From: JBIICS01 sp044238735
Lineage (GTDB): Bacteria; Bacteroidota; Bacteroidia; UBA4408
Direction of reading: 5' to 3'
Assembly (NCBI GenBank): GCA_044238735.1
Contig: JBIICS010000061.1
Span: 1 to 16,155, forward strand
Length of the DNA: 16,155 nucleotides
The notes below the pieces were generated by a model. It was not told where the DNA came from. It ran no database searches and worked only from the letters and a program-made list of their open reading frames with translations. Shown here one piece after another: positions 15,343-16,155 of the stretch. Each line of letters begins with the position of its first letter. Within the stretch, counting starts at the first letter, position 1. The position numbers and the translations under genes are program-made.

Positions 15343-15849
15343 ATGGCCAATACTTATACCGCTAACGTAAATAACAACCAATACAAAGTTGATATTGATA
15401 ATAATGAAATTACTATCAACGGAAATAAATTATCGATAGATATTACCAAAGAGAAAGAGAATTCATGGCATGCTTTACTTAACCATAAATCATACAATGT
15501 AGAGTTGGTAAAAGTTGATGAAGCAGAAAAAGTAGCAACAATAAAAATAAACGGTAATAAATACCAAGTTAGCGTAAAAGATAAGTTTGATGCCTTATTA
15601 AAAAGTTTGGGGTTGGAAAATTTAAACTCAGCAAAAGTAAATGAGCTAAAGGCCCCAATGCCTGGTTTGGTTTTGGATATTCGTGTTAAAGAAGGGGACG
15701 AGATTAAAAAAGGAGATCCGCTATTAGTATTGGAGGCCATGAAAATGGAAAACATTTTGAAATGCCCGGCTGATGTTAAAATCAAAAAAATTAATGTAAA
15801 CAAGGCACAGGCAGTTGAAAAGAATCAGGTTTTGATTAGTTTCGAATAA
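15343..15849 (+). CDS. Biotin carboxyl carrier protein of an acyl-CoA carboxylase
   Basis: Carries carboxyl-biotin from the biotin carboxylase to the carboxyltransferase. Residues 100-168 of the 168-residue product are a complete biotinyl domain: LKAPMPGLVLDIRVKEGDEI at 102-121 and VLEAMKMENILKCPADVKI at 129-147, with Lys134 of EAMKMEN as the biotinylated residue. Residues 1-85 form a predicted beta-rich N-terminal region (VNNNQYKVDIDNNEITINGN, then ATIKINGNKYQVSV), as in the carrier subunits of propionyl-CoA or methylmalonyl-type carboxylases rather than the Pro/Ala-linked AccB of fatty-acid synthesis. The likely partner is the biotin carboxylase at 3694-5178; neither has a carboxyltransferase gene beside it in the window. 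It is preceded by a 71-base gap after lipB and converges on an amidohydrolase gene. Confidence 0.92.
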   Translation: MANTYTANVNNNQYKVDIDNNEITINGNKLSIDITKEKENSWHALLNHKSYNVELVKVDEAEKVATIKINGNKYQVSVKDKFDALLKSLGLENLNSAKVNELKAPMPGLVLDIRVKEGDEIKKGDPLLVLEAMKMENILKCPADVKIKKINVNKAQAVEKNQVLISFE

Positions 15850-15892
15850 CTAAATACAGGTTGTTAATTTCTTTACGTTTTAATAGAAATTT

Positions 15893-16155
15893 TTACATTA
15901 ATTGCTTAATAGCCAGGTAAGCCATTAATCCGCTTCCAACCTCTAGAGCCTTTTCATCTATATCAAATGTAGCAGTGTGAACATTAGAGGTAATACCTTT
16001 TTGATTGTTTCCGGTACCTAAACGATAATAGCATGCGGGCATTAATTGAGAGTAATAGGCAAAATCTTCTGCGGTCATTCTTAAATCTAAATCCACCACA
16101 TTATGTTCTCCCAGGTATTCTATTGCTCCATCCAGAGCTAATTGGGTAGTTTTAT
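15893..16155 (-). CDS. M20-family amidohydrolase or peptidase, C-terminal part, cut by window edge
   Basis: The frame stays open to the window edge; 86 residues are visible, beginning at the codon 16151-16153 with KTTQLALDGAIEYLGEHNVV. The visible end contains LRMTAEDFAYYSQLMPACYY, RLGTGNNQKGITSNVHTATF and DIDEKALEVGSGLMAYLAIK. The blocks MTAEDFAYY, LGTGN, the His before FDIDE and the G..L closing helix are typical of M20D amidohydrolases (hippurate hydrolase, N-acyl amino acid or N-acetyldiaminopimelate deacetylase type). Metal-binding and dimerisation parts lie outside the window, so the substrate cannot be given. The GTG at 16097-16099 is an internal codon, not a start. Confidence 0.88.
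   Translation of the reverse strand, partial: KTTQLALDGAIEYLGEHNVVDLDLRMTAEDFAYYSQLMPACYYRLGTGNNQKGITSNVHTATFDIDEKALEVGSGLMAYLAIKQLM

Noticed and set aside
15354..15803. 149-codon minus-strand frame opposite the carrier protein gene
   Set aside because: The plus-strand frame encodes a full biotinyl domain; the antisense product is hydrophobic only by codon complementarity.
1..16155. Mobile element, prophage, defence island or CRISPR
   Set aside because: No transposase, integrase, terminal inverted repeats, spacer array or nuclease genes; composition is even and most genes are housekeeping or common phylum families.

Overview
The window looks like an ordinary chromosomal segment of a low-G+C member of the Bacteroidota (class Bacteroidia; I cannot place it lower). 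The evidence is a DUF4294 protein (a family largely confined to this phylum), a DinB with the SIDEHYLD active-site variant, a LuxC-type acyl-CoA reductase beside an Alvin-type ferredoxin, a 632-residue long-form PurF paralogue, many exported proteins ending their signal in Ala-Gln or a Cys lipobox, almost no Shine-Dalgarno sequences, and a TATATTTG element fitting the phylum's TAnnTTTG -7 consensus. The standard bacterial code fits: TAA, TGA and TAG all end genes.

Layout. 1-1088: the N-terminal part of dinB (DNA polymerase IV, cut by the window edge) on the minus strand, an unrecognised in-frame small ORF just upstream, and a terminator. 1112-2134: a coiled-coil OmpA-family lipoprotein (minus). 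2252-2965: an unrecognised cytosolic protein (plus). 3019-5178: a minus-strand pair, the biotin carboxylase of an acyl-CoA carboxylase followed by the DUF4294 protein. 5314-9243: a cluster of exported proteins, namely a large CAP/OmpA-like/helical protein and a glycerophosphodiester phosphodiesterase lipoprotein on the plus strand, and a small CAP protein on the minus strand. 9330-10244: an unrecognised exported protein. 10316-11769: ferredoxin and acyl-CoA reductase, divergent from a shared 56-base region. 11828-12433: Mn/Fe superoxide dismutase, convergent with the reductase across a strong bidirectional terminator. 12655-15271: the PurF-like protein and lipB with a 1-base gap. 15343-15849: biotin carboxyl carrier protein. 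15893-16155: the C-terminal end of an M20-family amidohydrolase (minus, cut by the window edge).

How the genes fit together. AccC and the carrier protein are probably two parts of one acyl-CoA carboxylase, although they lie 10 kb apart; no carboxyltransferase gene is present. LipB serves lipoylation of 2-oxoacid dehydrogenases. The exported and envelope proteins form the least understood part of the window.

I see no insertion sequence, prophage, CRISPR array, tRNA, rRNA or defence locus, and nothing that amounts to a convincing new multi-gene system. The best leads are an in-frame amber codon that removes the last 19 residues of the GDPD barrel, a small ORF ending one codon before the TTG start of dinB, the variant oxyanion-loop sequence in the PurF paralogue, and the CAP/OmpA-like fusion.
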